DNA from: Maniola hyperantus
Taxonomy: Eukaryota; Arthropoda; Insecta; Lepidoptera; Nymphalidae
Direction of reading: 5' to 3'
NCBI RefSeq assembly: GCF_902806685.2
Contig: NC_048537.1
Span: forward strand, 13,910,720 to 13,974,719
Length of the DNA stretch: 64,000 bases
A program made the translations under genes and the position numbers. The notes beneath the pieces were generated by a model. The model ran no database searches. It worked only from the letters and a program-made list of their open reading frames with translations, and was not told where the DNA came from. Below are positions 11,595-23,935 of this stretch, piece after piece (the stretch's first letter is position 1; each line of letters begins with the position of its first letter).

Positions 11595-11911
11595 GACCTC
11601 CCTTTCGCAGTGGTGAGCACTGTGGGAGGTCCCGGGTTCGATTCCCAGCAGGGGAAATTTGAAATTTTATAATTTCTAAATTTCCTCTGGTCTGGTCTGG
11701 TGGGAGGCTTCGGCCGTGGCTAGTTACAATCCTACCGGCAAAGCCGGGCCACCAAGCGATTTAGCGTTCCGATACGATGCCGTGTTGAAACCAAATAGGT
11801 AAGGGTTTAATAAAAACTGCTATACCCCTTCCAGGTTAGCCCGCTTCCACCTTAGACTGAATCATTACTTACCACCAGGTGAGATTGCAGTCAAGGGCTA
11901 AGTTGTACCTG
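11595..11911 (+). mobile_element. tRNA-derived SINE, family A
   Basis: One of the best copies: A-box region TCGCAGTGGTGAGC, B box GGTTCGATTCC, then GGCCGTGGCTAGTTAC, ACCGGCAAAGC, GATTTAGCGTTCCG and the 3' GTCAAGGGCTAAG block. A short gap follows the A box relative to the 35129 copy. Confidence 0.85.
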
Positions 11912-11984
11912 AACAACCATGATTGAACAACCAATGTGGAGATTTTGTAATTTACAATTTTATTTTGGTAGGACAATGGTATTA

Positions 11985-12152
11985 AAGCTGTCTCAAAATG
12001 GATATTGAGTTGCATGGTCATAATTATTGTAACTTCTCCCAAGTTTTATTACATTATTTTTTCTCCTCTCAGAATAATTATTTAAAACTAACGAAGCTTT
12101 TATTTCATCAATGACCATTATGAATTAGATTCTTTTTGAGATAGACTCACAG
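11985..12152. repeat. Imperfect inverted repeat upstream of exon 1
   Basis: Left arm with CTGTCTCAAAATGGAT...GCATGGTCAT pairs imperfectly with a right arm ATGACCATTATG...TTTTTGAGATAGACT, with about 90 bases between. Probably a worn foldback element about 240 bp upstream of the coding exon. Confidence 0.45.
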
Positions 12153-12199
12153 TTCCGGAACACTTGGAATCACTCGTACCTACCTACCTACAGCTACAG

Positions 12200-12393
12200 C
12201 CAAAACCCAAGCTCCCCATCCTCTCACCCTGACATTTCGCAGCAAACCCTTGCCCCACTACTTACCACGTCCGAGCACGGAATCGCAATCACTTGCGCGC
12301 TGCTCTCCCGCGCGTCGAGTCGTCATGCGTCGGTGGTGAATTAGTGAAGTGCAGTGTTTTCGTTTACGTATTCGTGATAGTGCTGACTGTAAA
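12200..12393 (+). promoter_or_regulatory. Promoter-proximal region and 5' UTR of the signal-peptide gene
   Basis: A C-rich, then CpG-rich stretch (GCGCGCTGCTCTCCCGCGCG at 12295-12314) stands out from A+T-rich flanks and leads directly into the coding exon. No TATA box at a sensible distance was seen. A four-codon upstream ORF, ATGCGTCGGTGG then TGA (12325-12339), sits in the same frame as the main start and ends 54 bases before it; it matters only if transcription starts upstream of it. The transcription start cannot be placed. Confidence 0.4.
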
Positions 12394-12442
12394 ATGAAGT
12401 CTTTTTGCGCGACTGCGCTGTCTGTGCTTGCTGTTATGACAG
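12394..12442 (+). CDS. First coding exon: signal peptide of an unidentified secreted or membrane protein
   Basis: The exon encodes MKSFCATALSVLAVMT plus the first base of the next codon. A basic residue at position 2 and a small/hydrophobic core (FCATALSVLAVM) make a typical signal-peptide start. The ATG has an insect-like AAAATG context and is the first in-frame ATG after a TGA at 12337. The exon ends ACAG followed by GTGAGC, a good donor, giving a phase 1 intron; without splicing the frame meets TAA five codons later. A first exon that stops inside the signal peptide, followed by a long intron, is common in insect genes for cuticle, chitin-binding and other secreted proteins. I could not recognise the next exon in the remaining 51 kb, so neither the family nor the end of the gene is known. 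The signal-peptide reading is an inference from composition. Confidence 0.6.
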
Positions 12443-14224
12443 GTGAGCGAAAATACTAAGCTATTTAACTAAGTTTTGCGGAAAAATTAAGAGATTTTTC
12501 CAAGTACCCTTTAAGGGTTTTATGACATTTACGAGATAATGTATGCTGCATGTTGTTTTGGCAGCAAGGATTTGAATCCTGAGTGTTACCACGTTTTACT
12601 ATTCAAAGCAGTACAGTTAATTTTGTGGAATATGTACTGTTCTAACGGAATTCTTTTTCTAATTTTTGTAACTCTATTTGTGAATTATTGTTTAATAAAA
12701 TATTACAAGATTCCAATAAGAATTTTCGCGATTCTAAAAATAATATATTCTTGTAGTTTGTAGCTACGGCACTGCTACGAATAAGTTTTCAGAGATTTAC
12801 TGGAAAGAAAAACTTGTAAATTTTCTTCTTGGACATAATGGATAGGGACTTAAAAAAATAAGAAAGTTTTCTTTGACTCATTATTGGTTTCATAAAATAG
12901 GTAGGTATGAGGTAGGTACCTATATTATGTATTCTTGGTTACCGAAGTTTTAATTTATCTATATTCGATTAAAATCTTAATTTTTTTATACAAATAATAA
13001 GAAACAAGTACAGTTCTGGTTGTTGGTGTTAGGTAAAGGAAGGACTGGCCGAAGAAACTATTACCGAGCATATTATTTATTGCATCAAATAACTGCGGTG
13101 GTAATTTTCGCGGTGCGTTTGTTTCGGCCAATTAAATACGGCGAATAGGGAAAAGAAACAGGGTTTAATTGTTATTCATTATTGCTTTGGATAAAGGAAC
13201 TTAGTAATGAATAACATTAATGCAATTAATTATATTAAAGCGGTATTACAATGTTATAGTTAAAGACGAGTGATAAAAAAATTAACTTCTCGTGTATTAA
13301 ATAAATACAATTGTACATAAATATTTATTTCCTACTTTTCATTAATTTTTCATAACAATTTTCTTATCCTAAAGAAAATAAAATGAACAGGTTTTAATTA
13401 AATTTGCTTACTCAAATGTACCTAATATATTTTTTTGTCGCAAAATACAATTTTAGTTAAAATAATTTATTGGGTAGGTATTATTTTAGTATGATTTTTA
13501 ATTTTGTAATAGTAATTCATCTTCAATACCAAAGATCATTAAAAATTAAAAAAATATTTAACACAATGACATTGCAAAGTTATAATAGGTATATTGATCA
13601 AACAGACGAAACTTTCTTTTGGGCTGTTGCGTCATTTCATAGCTTGCAAATTATAAAACTCTCGTATGAATATATTTAACATAAAGTCACAATGAATACA
13701 CAAATATAATACCTATGCTATACTATTTCGCAATGTCATTAAATGATAATTACCGAGATTATGTAAGTTATAATATAAAACGGTTTTGAACTCAAATGTT
13801 TTCAATTTACGCTAACTTTATATTATTTAATGAATGAATGTAAAAACTTGTTATATTCAAATTCAAATCGACAGACTGACTGACTGAATCCAAAAATCTG
13901 AAATCCACGCGGAAGAAGTCGCGTAATAATCGATAACAATAGTTAATAATCGATAATCATTAAAATATAACGCAAGTAGAGCGGGTGTCATTTTGTGTGT
14001 TAATTGGTGTTAACGAACTTGTCACTGGAATAGGCATTGAGTAGGTACTACCTACCTACTAATTTTTTTCCTTATGAAACGCGGTCTACGGGTAAGCATA
14101 ATTAATAATAGGTACATAATTAATCAGAGGTCCTAATATAACTAATTGAGTTAACAAAAATGACATGATTGACGTTTATAATGCGTCCAAACTAAGAATG
14201 GGAAAGCCAGTCTGTCAACTGTAA
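12443..14224 (+). other. Start of the inferred long first intron; no second exon seen
   Basis: Strongly A+T-rich DNA beginning with the GTGAGC donor. ORFs at 12539 and 13470 are low-complexity and lack splice context. Confidence 0.45.
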
Positions 14225-14410
14225 CCCCCCTTTCACACAGCAGTCCAGTTTTTTGCAGGATGCCGTTTTCTGCAGGATCCCGTTTGATGGCGAATGTGTT
14301 TGTATGCTAGCGTTCACATTAGCATCCCGCATGCGGGATGCTCATGTGAACGCCGTGTGAAAGGGCATCAAACGGGATCCTGCAAAAAACTGAACGCCGT
14401 GTGAAAGGGC
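14225..14410. mobile_element. Foldback element with CCCTTTCACAC ends
   Basis: Left end CCCCTTTCACACAGCAG and right end GCCGTGTGAAAGGG are inverted copies. Inner arms with TGCAGGATCCCGTTTGATG and CATCAAACGGGATCCTGCA also pair, and there is an inner palindrome CATCCCGCATGCGGGATG. ACGCCGTGTGAAAGGG occurs twice on the right side as a direct repeat. Confidence 0.75.
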
Positions 14411-14538
14411 TGCTTGAAAATTGCTGGTTTCATGTAAAATAATTTGCGCACGTTACGTTTTTGTTCTACATTAATCTAAATCTCGTACTGATGAAAATAC
14501 CTATATAAAAACATTATTGAATCAAAACACATTTAGAT

Positions 14539-14700
14539 AGAGCTCAACGGTTAAAGGAGTGGACTAAAATCCGAAAGGTCGCCGGCTTAAACCCCACCCG
14601 TCGCACTGTTGTCGTGCCTACTCCTAGCACAAGCTTTACACTTAGTTGAAGGGGAAAGGGGAATATTAGTCAGCATAATAAACTTGGCTAATATTCGTTA
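14539..14700 (+). mobile_element. tRNA-derived SINE, family C
   Basis: Head AGCTCAACGGTTAAAGGAG gives an A-box-like D arm and CCGGCTTAAACCCC a worn B box. The body has CTACTCCTAGCACAAGC and GGGAAAGGGGAATATTAG. A fragment of the same family lies at 28447-28519 on the other strand. Confidence 0.7.
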
Positions 14701-14960
14701 AAAAAATTGGTTAAAAATTTCATTCTCAGTACGTGCACCTGTGTTTGTGCAAACACTTTTGCACTATAAATATCCCGCGCAGTTGGCTTAATCTCTATGG
14801 AGATTTTCCGCCACCGCGCGCCGTATAAGAAATTCGGTCGGGATGACATTATTATTCGTGAAATTTCTCACTAGCTAGTGATTAGTTTAAAAGACCACTT
14901 TGTCACTACTCTGTGTTTACTGTTTAGCTCTAGTCTACTCTCTATTTACTAGTAGGGTTT

Positions 14961-15026
14961 GAATATCTAATTAAGGCGGCTGGAATATCTAATTAAGGCG
15001 GCTGGAATATCTAATTAAGGCGGCTG
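14961..15026 (+). repeat. Minisatellite, three perfect 22-bp units
   Basis: Units start at 14961, 14983 and 15005 and are identical; each begins GAATATCTAATTAAGGCGG. A fourth unit is started (GAATTT) and abandoned. Confidence 0.95.
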
Positions 15027-15277
15027 GAATTTGCATCCTAACGATGCCAGCCACTTTTTCATTTTACATTAACAGCTTTTCCACTGTTTCCTATTTACTC
15101 TAGAAACTAATATGTTCTTAAAGTTGAAACTGATTGGTACATAATTCATTTTATTTAATTACTTTATTATAAAATTTCAGAAAAACTAGTATCTCTATCT
15201 CAACTAACTTAGATACCTACTATACGTTTAATTCAAAGTAAAACCATTACATTTGAAAATTAAATATCTAATCCATA

Positions 15278-15470
15278 TCCATACTAATAATATTATAAAT
15301 GCAAAAGTGTGCCTGTTTGTCTGTGTGACCTGTCACGGCCCATCCATTCAATCGATTTTGACGAAATTTGGTATAACGATAGGCTACTTTTTATAGCGGA
15401 AAATCAAAGAGTTCCCACGCGATTTTCAAAAACTTAAATCCACGCGGATGATGTCACGGGCATCATCTAG
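15278..15470 (+). mobile_element. Helitron-like element, family 1
   Basis: Starts TCCATACTAATAATATT after an A at 15277 and ends GGGCATCATCTAG before a T at 15471. Inner blocks GGCCCATCCATTCAATCG and AAAGAGTTCCCACGCG match the other family 1 members. 193 bp, non-coding. Confidence 0.7.
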
Positions 15471-15975
15471 TACTTAATTATTATAAACTAGATAATATTA
15501 GACAACCCAGTTCAATTAACGAAAAACAAAAAGTTTATTAAAAAGAAGTTATATATCACCGACTTCGTACAAGAGTTCCTATTTGTATTTAATTATTACG
15601 ATGAAAGTATTAAAGTAGCTTTTAAAATTTTAATTACTGATAAACAAAAAACATCGGGTTACATGGTTTATAAAAAAGAAGCAAAGCAAATCTCTATCTT
15701 CCTTGGAAAACCAATTATTGTTATTTCTGTAGCATTTATATAAGATCGGTATTAGAAACCGCATTAGGTTTTATCTAACCCAATCGATTCCGATCATATA
15801 CCTACTCTGTACAATTCGATACGCTATTCACTTTCGTTCTAATAAAGTTGACAGTAACATATGGCTGCATGGCGGTACGGCTTTACTTGAATGGGAAAAT
15901 TGTTCACAAGAAACAGTGCCTTTGGCAATTCAACGGATATGTTTCCGTTACATTGTAACGACACGGTTTTTTAAA

Positions 15976-16174
15976 TCTAAATATATAAAAGGAAAAGGTG
16001 ACTGACTGGCTGATCTATCGACGCACAGCTCAAACTACTGAACGGATCGGGATGAAATTTGACATGCTGATAGCTTTTATGACGTAAGCATTCGCTAAGA
16101 AAGGATTTTTGAAAATTCAACCCCTAAGGGAAATTTAAGAAGTGCACGCGGACGAAGTCGCGAGCATAAGCTAG
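15976..16174 (+). mobile_element. Helitron-like element, family 2, near full length
   Basis: Starts TCTAAATATATAAAAGG after an A and ends CGCGAGCATAAGCTAG before a T, with the GCGGACGAAGTCGC hairpin just inside. Central blocks ACGCACAGCTCAAACTAC and GCTAAGAAAGGATTTTTG define the family. Confidence 0.75.
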
Positions 16175-16217
16175 TCCTTTACAAGATCCAATTGCGTTTG
16201 TTTCATGTCGTAAACAA

Positions 16218-16377
16218 CTACATTATGCCCGCGACTTCACTTGTGTGAATTTAAGTTGTTTGAAAATTTCGTGGGCAATCTTTTGTCCAAATGAGTTAAA
16301 TGGTTTGGCTGTTAAATCCTAAGTAATTAATTAACAAACAGACAGGCACAATTTCGCATTTATAATATTAGTACGGA
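16218..16377 (-). mobile_element. Helitron-like element, family 1, worn 3' end
   Basis: On the minus strand it starts TCCGTACTAATATTATAAA after an A; the other end retains ATGCCCGCGACTTCAC but has lost CTAG. Confidence 0.6.
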
Positions 16378-17011
16378 TGTATTGATTAATTATTATACAA
16401 AAAGATCTCAAAATACATGTACAGCTTTAACTTTGCACTGATTATTTTAATGTGGGTATAGATAATTTTCTTTACACAAATATATACCTAATTAAATAAG
16501 CATTCAATCAAGCAGGATCTTTTAAATGCAGATCAAATAACCAAATATAAATTGGCACCATTACACGCGGGCACGATTTTTGCATTAATTTGATAAGAAC
16601 TTTAAGTTTTACTGTTACATTCAAAAAAAAATATTGAAAAGTTATATGGCGTAATCGTTTGATTGATAAAACGAAGATAAAAACATGTAATCAGACCCTA
16701 ATATGGAAACTTGAAATAGAATGGGTACAATTAATTAATTCATTAAAATAGTAGGTATCTATTACCGTCACGCGAAGGTCGCCGTGCCGTGTCGTTATCG
16801 GCCAGTGGAAAAACAGCCAAAGTATTTGGAAACCAGTTAATTGTGCTATTGCAGACCAGTAATTGTGATGGCGCAAGTCTGTCACGAGCACTACCGTGAA
16901 TGTTAATCGAGTGTAACAATGACAATGTAACCTTCTATATGTTTTGATAATCGATTTGTACTCTTGCAAGTTTTGCCATTAATATACAAGTGAACATGTT
17001 TTTGAAACAAC

Positions 17012-17282
17012 CGGTGTCAGGTCATACTTCGCCCACTACCTAGGTCTACCGTACTCAAGGGTCTTCTTTCAGAATGAAAAGAGGATAGGCCATAGTCTAT
17101 CACGCTGGCAAAGTACGGATTGGCAGACTTCATACATTTTTGAGAACATTATTAGAGAACTCTCAGTTATGCAGGTTTCCTTACGATACATATAACTCGG
17201 AAGAGTTAGAGGTGCTTGCCAGGCATCGAAGCCCGGACCTCTCGGATAGGAAGCCAACGTCCTAACCACTAGGTTATCAGCT
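17012..17282 (-). mobile_element. tRNA-derived SINE, family B
   Basis: The tRNA-like head is at the high end (GGTTAGGACGTTGGCTTCC and a B box read on the minus strand), followed by the body with GGCCATAGTCTATCACGC and GATTGGCAGACTTCATAC. The copy is diverged and lacks about 40 bases next to the GTTTCCTTACGATA region relative to the 27693 copy. The 66-residue ORF here is its shadow. Confidence 0.75.
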
Positions 17283-18146
17283 ATCCACCACTTGCATTAT
17301 TATTGTCGATTTATGTGGCTTTCCTTCTAAGTTCTAATATTAAACTTTTGCGCCAGATGCACTATTCACTTTCTCACTATTCGTTATTCAACAATGAAAC
17401 CAATTTCGATTTTTTAGATGTAAACCGTCTGAAGTAGGGTTGCAGTTCTGAAATACAAGTTAAAATCTAGTAATTAATTAGTAGCTAAAGTAGGGATAAC
17501 CTAGTTTTTAATCCGAAAGCTTTTAGTGAACAAAACAGAAGACTACATTTTCCAAAAAAAAATATATGTAAGTATCATATTCATAACTAATGATTTTCTT
17601 ATAAAAGTTTAGTAACCACTGTAGATTCCTATTTAAATCTTTCATAACAGACGATACAACTGTAATCTCTAACATCTAAACATAGCAGTATCGTTTTTAC
17701 CTTTACACTTTATAAATAGTATCGTTTTGACCTTTTAGTCTATAATTCATGAGTCATACATAATATTTTGTTTTTCTGAGGTCATAACAGGTCAGGATAT
17801 CTTCATGCCATTAATTTGATCGCTAATGTTTTACGGTTGTAATTTTAGAAGAGGCGTTGAACTATGGAACTGGTTATTAAAGTTTCGATACCCTTAGATT
17901 TCTTTTGTTTGTATTTTATTAGACTGTTATTATTTTAGAAAATCAATGTTGACGTCAACTCTGTTGCAACTTGCAACTCAAGTTATTATCGGCTATTTTC
18001 ATGCTCTTGAGTAAAGTTATTCTCTGATACATATGTATAGGTATTAATATTGACTTTAAGGACGAAAAGGAACATACCACTTGGATCTATAAAAATTTCA
18101 TACATAAGCTGTTTAAGATAGTAAACTTTATGTTGACCAGTTGAAC
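17283..18146. other. No gene seen
   Basis: A+T-rich, no repeat boundaries or coding frames recognised. Confidence 0.45.
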
Positions 18147-18403
18147 TTTATGTAGTAGGTATGATCGATTAGTTCTTGACAAGAAAATTGATTATTTGGG
18201 TCGAAACGCACGGGGAAATGGCCGGCGCGGGCGGATGGTCCTCGATTTATCATACAAAATTGTATGCCAAAATTGCTTCAAAACTTAGGTATTTTGGATT
18301 AAAAATTACTAAATTGCTGCGCCGTGCGTTTCGACCTTAAAAATCAATTTTCTGCTTTCCATGTTCTTGTCAAGAGCTAATCGATCATACCTACTACATA
18401 AAA
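18147..18403. mobile_element. Foldback element with arms of about 65-80 bp
   Basis: Left arm starts TTTATGTAGTAGGTATGATC, the right arm ends with its complement, and both arms keep TCTTGACAAG (left TTCTTGACAAG) and GTCGAAACGCACGG. The right arm has an extra block of about 13 bases near 18350. The terminus matches no other element in the window. Confidence 0.75.
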
Positions 18404-19617
18404 AATCTTACACGAATTTCTTTATTACTTACTTAACAATCAGAACTCTGCAACTCTTTATACATCAACAATGTAGTCCAGGTACATCTTCACAGTACAA
18501 TTGTCACGGTTATTTTTCAACTGGAGAAACCACAGAGCAACAGTTACTTCATAGCTTCGGCTGGATTCCGCACGGCATTGTTATGTAAACAATTTCGGAG
18601 CCTCAATAGATATCAAGATCGCGCGTTGTGCTAGCGATTTGCATGCTATTTAGGATTGAAGGCTGACTTTCGTGCGTTTGAGAGGTTGGTAACATACTTA
18701 AGAAGGCTTGGTTGATAAAGGAATTTCATTTTATTCAATATTCTCAAATTTCTAAATCGATTGCCTTGAAATGAAACAAAAGGTTAAAAGTAGCCTTAAT
18801 ACTTAATCGATATTATTATTTATGTCAGAAATGGCCAAATTTTATGCTTTACTTACTGATTTCGACGGGAGGGAAGTTAGTCAATTGAAAATTATTGATG
18901 CTGCAAATTGATTTCTTCTCAATCTTATTAAAAGCTAGACTGTGATCTCTGTACCTAAATGAAGAAATCTGTAGTCCAACCTTTTAAAGTGGTATTGATT
19001 TTGCTGACGTTAAATGTGAGCCAATAATGTCCAGAAATGGATCTGATCGTTAAGTATAAAAAGAATGTGTCTAGACTGTTTTATTGGTCTAAAACAATCT
19101 TTGCATTATTGCCTTTCTAACGGAACTGATTTGGGCACATAGGTTGGTTGGTTTCTATAACGGACACTGGCAGGTAAATTGTTTTTGTGTTTTATGTTAT
19201 CAGAAATAATATATTACGGATAAAACAATCACTCTAATAAAATAAAATCGTTGTCTCTTTAGGTAGTTGACATGTTTATCAAGCGAGCAAAGTCAGGGGT
19301 AGAATCGTAGAGCAAATAAACTCGGCCAAGGCTTCAGTGTTTCACAAACACATTAGTAAATCCGTTCGCATCCACCAGTTTTGTTAGGTTCATTAGGTTA
19401 GGAACAAAAGATCTAGGTTTTTGTTACGAAACTAATTGTGGAATGCGTTGCATTCCTAAAAAGGCAATGTTCATATTTCACGTTCACAAAAATCTAAGGA
19501 GGCCTGTGTACTGTGTGGTGCGGAGTACCTATGATGGAGTGAGCTATACTTGGAGTATATATCTACGTAATTAAATCAGAAATCCTTTGAAGATGAATGA
19601 GATCCTTTGAAGAAACA
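18404..19617. other. No gene seen
   Basis: The ORF that begins in the foldback arm at 18361 and runs to 18588 has no supporting family. Otherwise A+T-rich sequence. Confidence 0.4.
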
Positions 19618-19835
19618 GAGTAAACGACATAGCTCGACGATTGTGAAGCTGCAGTGGCAGGGTGGGGCACAAAGTTTGAAGTCGAAGAACCGTAAGACGT
19701 TTGGGTCCCAAGGAGCCACCTCGCACTGGAAACCGCAGCGTCGGCAGACCCCCTACTAGGTGGAAAGACAATATTATACGAGTCGAGATTCAAGAGATCT
19801 ATGTCTAGCCTGTAGACGTATTTTGGTTCACAAAG
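19618..19835 (+). pseudogene. RTE-type LINE ORF2 C-terminal remnant
   Basis: Reads DIARRL at the start, then GNRSVGRPPTRWKDNI in one frame, then worn matches to the YVQ.W end. The GRRSVGRPPTRW motif is characteristic of the ORF2 C-terminus of these LINEs. Stops interrupt it. The two overlapping minus-strand ORFs are shadows. Confidence 0.75.
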
Positions 19836-22055
19836 ACAACAACGAACAAAAAATTCATAAAAGCGATGTTAGTTTCGGTCCGCATGCCATCTCAAATGAT
19901 AATTTAAAATATTATTCTGTAACAGGGTGCTATAAAAGACAGTCAAATCATAATCCCTCTCCTTGTTTTCTATAAGCGTAACTCATTAAAATTACATCAT
20001 ATTTTGTAAAGAATAAATAACATCTGATTTGTAAAACCTAAGTTTGCAATAAAGAAATAAACGAAATCCTATCTAAGTACTTTAAAACACTATAAAGTAT
20101 GAAATAAAAGACGAAATGAAAATGCATTGGAATCAAAAAGTTCATTGCAAAATTGAGACAGGTTTGTGAAATATAGCGTCTTGCGAGACATCTCTGATGA
20201 ACTTTGTTGTAAATACTGTTTTTTGTAGGCGCTTCTTGAAACCTAATTTTCATACTTTTTGTCATTTGAAATATCTTGCGAGTAATTTTTAAAGAAAAAA
20301 ACTGAGTCTTGATTAATGCGGATTTACTAAACTTAATTCCGACATCCCGGTATTTAAATATTTAAATACACGTTTTTGATTTGGTTTTTTGGATTGAACG
20401 ATAATTTCAAAAAAAATTTAACTGGAACAGATAAAACTTGGATAAAAGAAATGCAATAAATTGTGTAGGCATCTAGTTTTTTCAGCTACTGTTGCTGGTT
20501 TTCTATGCAGATAATGTTCGAAGAGCGAACTTTATTTATAGCATAGCAACATTAGGTGTTGTGATATGATGGGGCGAACTCAAAACCACGAGCATGCTCG
20601 CATTTAGAGATAGCAAATTGATCATCATTTACTCTACGAGCTTCATAATATCTCATAGCAATAATCGATATTGCATCCAAATATTACTCTAATTTGTTAA
20701 AAAAACTTCAAAACATTGAACATATTTTACAGACGTGAAGAAGTGGATAGCAAAAATTTTAAACAGATGTCGTTTTAATAAATTTATGGAATGTTTCGCA
20801 ATGTAGGTATATTTTAAAGATGACGAGTTTGATCCTTGAACTGACTATAAATAGTCGATTTCAAAATATTTGTATTCATAATTAATAGTTATTTGTGAAG
20901 AATGTATAAAATGCGTTTGGTTGTTAGTGCAGTTCATAAGATCGCCGTAAGTGACATTTATTATTGAATTACAGAAATGGAATAAATAGAAAAGAGTTCA
21001 CTTGAGATATAAAAAAAAATCCACGCGAACGAAGTTACGAGCATGATCTTGTAAGAAATAAGTTTACAAAAGTGTTCATATTTTGTTCTCACTAAATTGG
21101 CTTGAATTTATGTTTTTTAAAACTAGCTGAGTCATTATTAAAATCACGAATTGAATTGGAATTTTATAGAGTTCTAGAAGTTCATTTTCATAATTATTAA
21201 ATTAAGACATAGCTGATTAGTAACAGTATTTTTTCAAATGTAACAAAATCATTTTGACGCAGTTGCGGTTTTTTCATACGGACATAATATTTTAACGGAG
21301 CCATTACGAGTACAGTTGCTAATGGAAACACGCGCGAACCATTAATTTTATTTATGTATTGCATTGTAGCGCAAAATTAATTAAAAATATACAGTTCAAA
21401 CATTTTTTATTGTTATTGAGTGACATTCACAGAAAACATTTAGTTTATTTTTGCATTCTACTTTCACACCTATGTACGTGAGTTATCATTATATAACATT
21501 TTTATGAATGAACCGATTTATTGTGATAAGATTTTTAATGTTCACTTTTCAAAAAATTATAATATATTTACCTATTAATTTATTAGAACATAAACGCGAG
21601 CGAAGCGTGTACGACAATATTTCTTCAATCTATTTATTATACTATAGGATCGATTCTGTAGTATTTATAACTTTCCCTTTTTAATTTTTTGAGGGAGCTT
21701 TCAACTCATACCTAAGCATAATAATTTTGGAATTTCATAATAATACTTCTCAAGGTTTGAAGGTCCCATATACCCGAGTTCGAGGCTCGGAGCAGACTGG
21801 CCTTACCAATTCCTTAGGCGCAAGGCGCACCGGAAAAACTTAGGCAGCATTTTTCTTGGTAACAACTTAAACTAAGCTTTATTTACTTTGGCATAAAGCT
21901 AAGGCACGTCCACAAGCGCGGCACGAGTCCTCCGTATTTTGAGTTCATATCGATCGGTCATGTCTGTCGTGTCAGTCAACGATATGTCAAAGTATCTATA
22001 AAAAAGTTGAAAAAAACAAAGTAACATAAAGTAGAGTTTAAGTAATTATTATTCA
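19836..22055. other. No gene seen
   Basis: Long A+T-rich stretch. A fragment near 21768-21800 with ACCCGAGTTCGAGGCTCGG hints at a worn tRNA-like head, too weak to call. Confidence 0.4.
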
Positions 22056-22263
22056 CTAGCTGATGCCCACGACTTCGTCCGCGTGGATTTACATTTTTCA
22101 AAATCCCGCGGGAACTCTGGGATAAAAAATAGCCTATGTGTTAATCCAGGGTATAAATCTATCTCCATTCCAAATTTCATCTAAATCCATTTAGCTGTTT
22201 TTGCGTGATTGAGTAACAAACATCCAAACATCCACACTTACACATTTATAATATTAAGTAGGA
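22056..22263 (-). mobile_element. Helitron-like element, family 1
   Basis: Plus strand begins CTAGCTGATGCCCACG and the minus-strand start is TCCTACTTAATATTATAAA after an A. Closely similar to 49794-50005, sharing GTGTTAATCCAGGGTATA and CAAACATCCAAACATCC, so the two form one subfamily. Confidence 0.75.
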
Positions 22264-23935
22264 TAAGACTTGACTCGCCTTCATTCCGTCTGTTTGCTCT
22301 GGCCCTTTGAACGAGTTTTAAAATTTAAACTCCAACCTTGTAAACCTTTCAAAAACCCGTTATTGCGTTCTAGTTGTTACAGGTCAGCGGATCGATTTAT
22401 CTAAATTATGACCCTAATGTTACATAAGAGGTCAAAGGTTACACAATTATTGTTCGCATCTACATATTGTTAGCTAATTTACCTCGCCACAAGGTTACTA
22501 ATAGTGGACGAATGGTGTTTTATGTATTGATCACAAATTTATGATTATTTTAAAGAAACTTTCGTCATGATTGTGAAAGTATTTCTCAAACTGTGTCTTA
22601 TGACCATATGTAATACTGTATCGGTGTGATTTGAGTTATGATCATGGAGTAATAATTATGGAACAATAATATTGTTCTTAATAAATCCAAAATATATTAT
22701 GCTAGTATACAATGAACCAAAAGCTTAATTTGTATAATCCGCTGAAATAAGTCGAATGCGTAAGTCTTTTTTCAGCGGATTAAGTAGGTATAGCAAATTA
22801 AGCTTATGGATTTCCGCAAAGTAACGCCTGCTTCTATACAACATTATGCTAGTAAGTAACTTTACGACGCTAAAAGCAAAAGTTTGTTCAGAGATACGAG
22901 TCAGTGGCACTTGGCCTTAGGAATTAGGCAATTTTTCCTTCTTTAATACATTCGAAAACTAACGTTCTTTATTTTCAGAGTCACAGAAACCTATTACTAT
23001 TACCTACTATATTTTTCGAGTTGATCAATAAATACAACCGGCCTACTCGAGCGTAAAAATAAAGCATCTCATCCCCATACACTGTTTGATGAACGTTGTT
23101 TACCTAACACCAAACAGAACGTATCCAATTTATTGTATAGTCGTAATGCACTAATTGCTCAACCTCTGTTACGCCGTAAAGAAATGATGTTACACAATGG
23201 ACAAGAATGGCGGAATCGCATTTTTGTATTGTTTCACCGTTGCGCACACTTTCACGGTCATGAATGGACTTGGCTTTCTTAAGGAGTTCGTCACACCAAC
23301 CGCGACCGCGACCTCATACGGTAGTGCCCCTGTACTAAAAATAGCTAAAAGTTGGTGCAATTAATTCAATATTAATATTCTAATTGATGAGATAGCTTAA
23401 ATTTAATCAAAACACCGTAAATTCAGACAATAAATCCAAAGCTTCGTTTCAAAAGTTTCGTTTATGTTAAGGGTGGGATGTAAACGAGCTTTAACTTTGA
23501 CATTTTTAATAGATGGCTGTTTGTATTTAGGCAATTTTGTTTGACAGGAAGGTACCTACATACGAAAATCCTTCCTAAAATTTTCTTCTTATAGGTATGG
23601 TTTACCATAACCTTTACTATTTAGTTGTTTTTCTCACGCGCGATTTTATATAAATTAAATGCAGGCTCGTGGCGCATCCGCGCCACGAACGCGTTTAGAA
23701 TGACACAGCCTTTATATTGTAGGTACAAGCTCGTTAACCAAATGATGCAATGCCTTGGTCATAATTAATTTCATGGTAGTTTCGGGCGACTTTTCCGCAA
23801 TATGCGAATTAGTTAATGGTTTCTTTTAATTGTGTGTTAATTTGTAGGTGAAACTTTATATCGTGACAAATTAGTGAATAGTTACTAAATAGTAAATACC
23901 TACTTAACGAAGTGATGTAAACAGAAAGTCTATAA
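22264..23935. other. No gene seen; small hairpin and repeat fragment inside
   Basis: Contains a 35-base repeat fragment at 22806-22840 shared with 1229-1263, and an 8-bp perfect hairpin CGTGGCGC...GCGCCACG at 23668-23687. Otherwise A+T-rich. Confidence 0.5.

Noticed and set aside
18361..18588. 75-residue ORF considered as exon 2 of the signal-peptide gene
   Set aside because: It starts inside a foldback arm; using the acceptor at TTCACAG gives a frame with an early stop for a phase 1 join.
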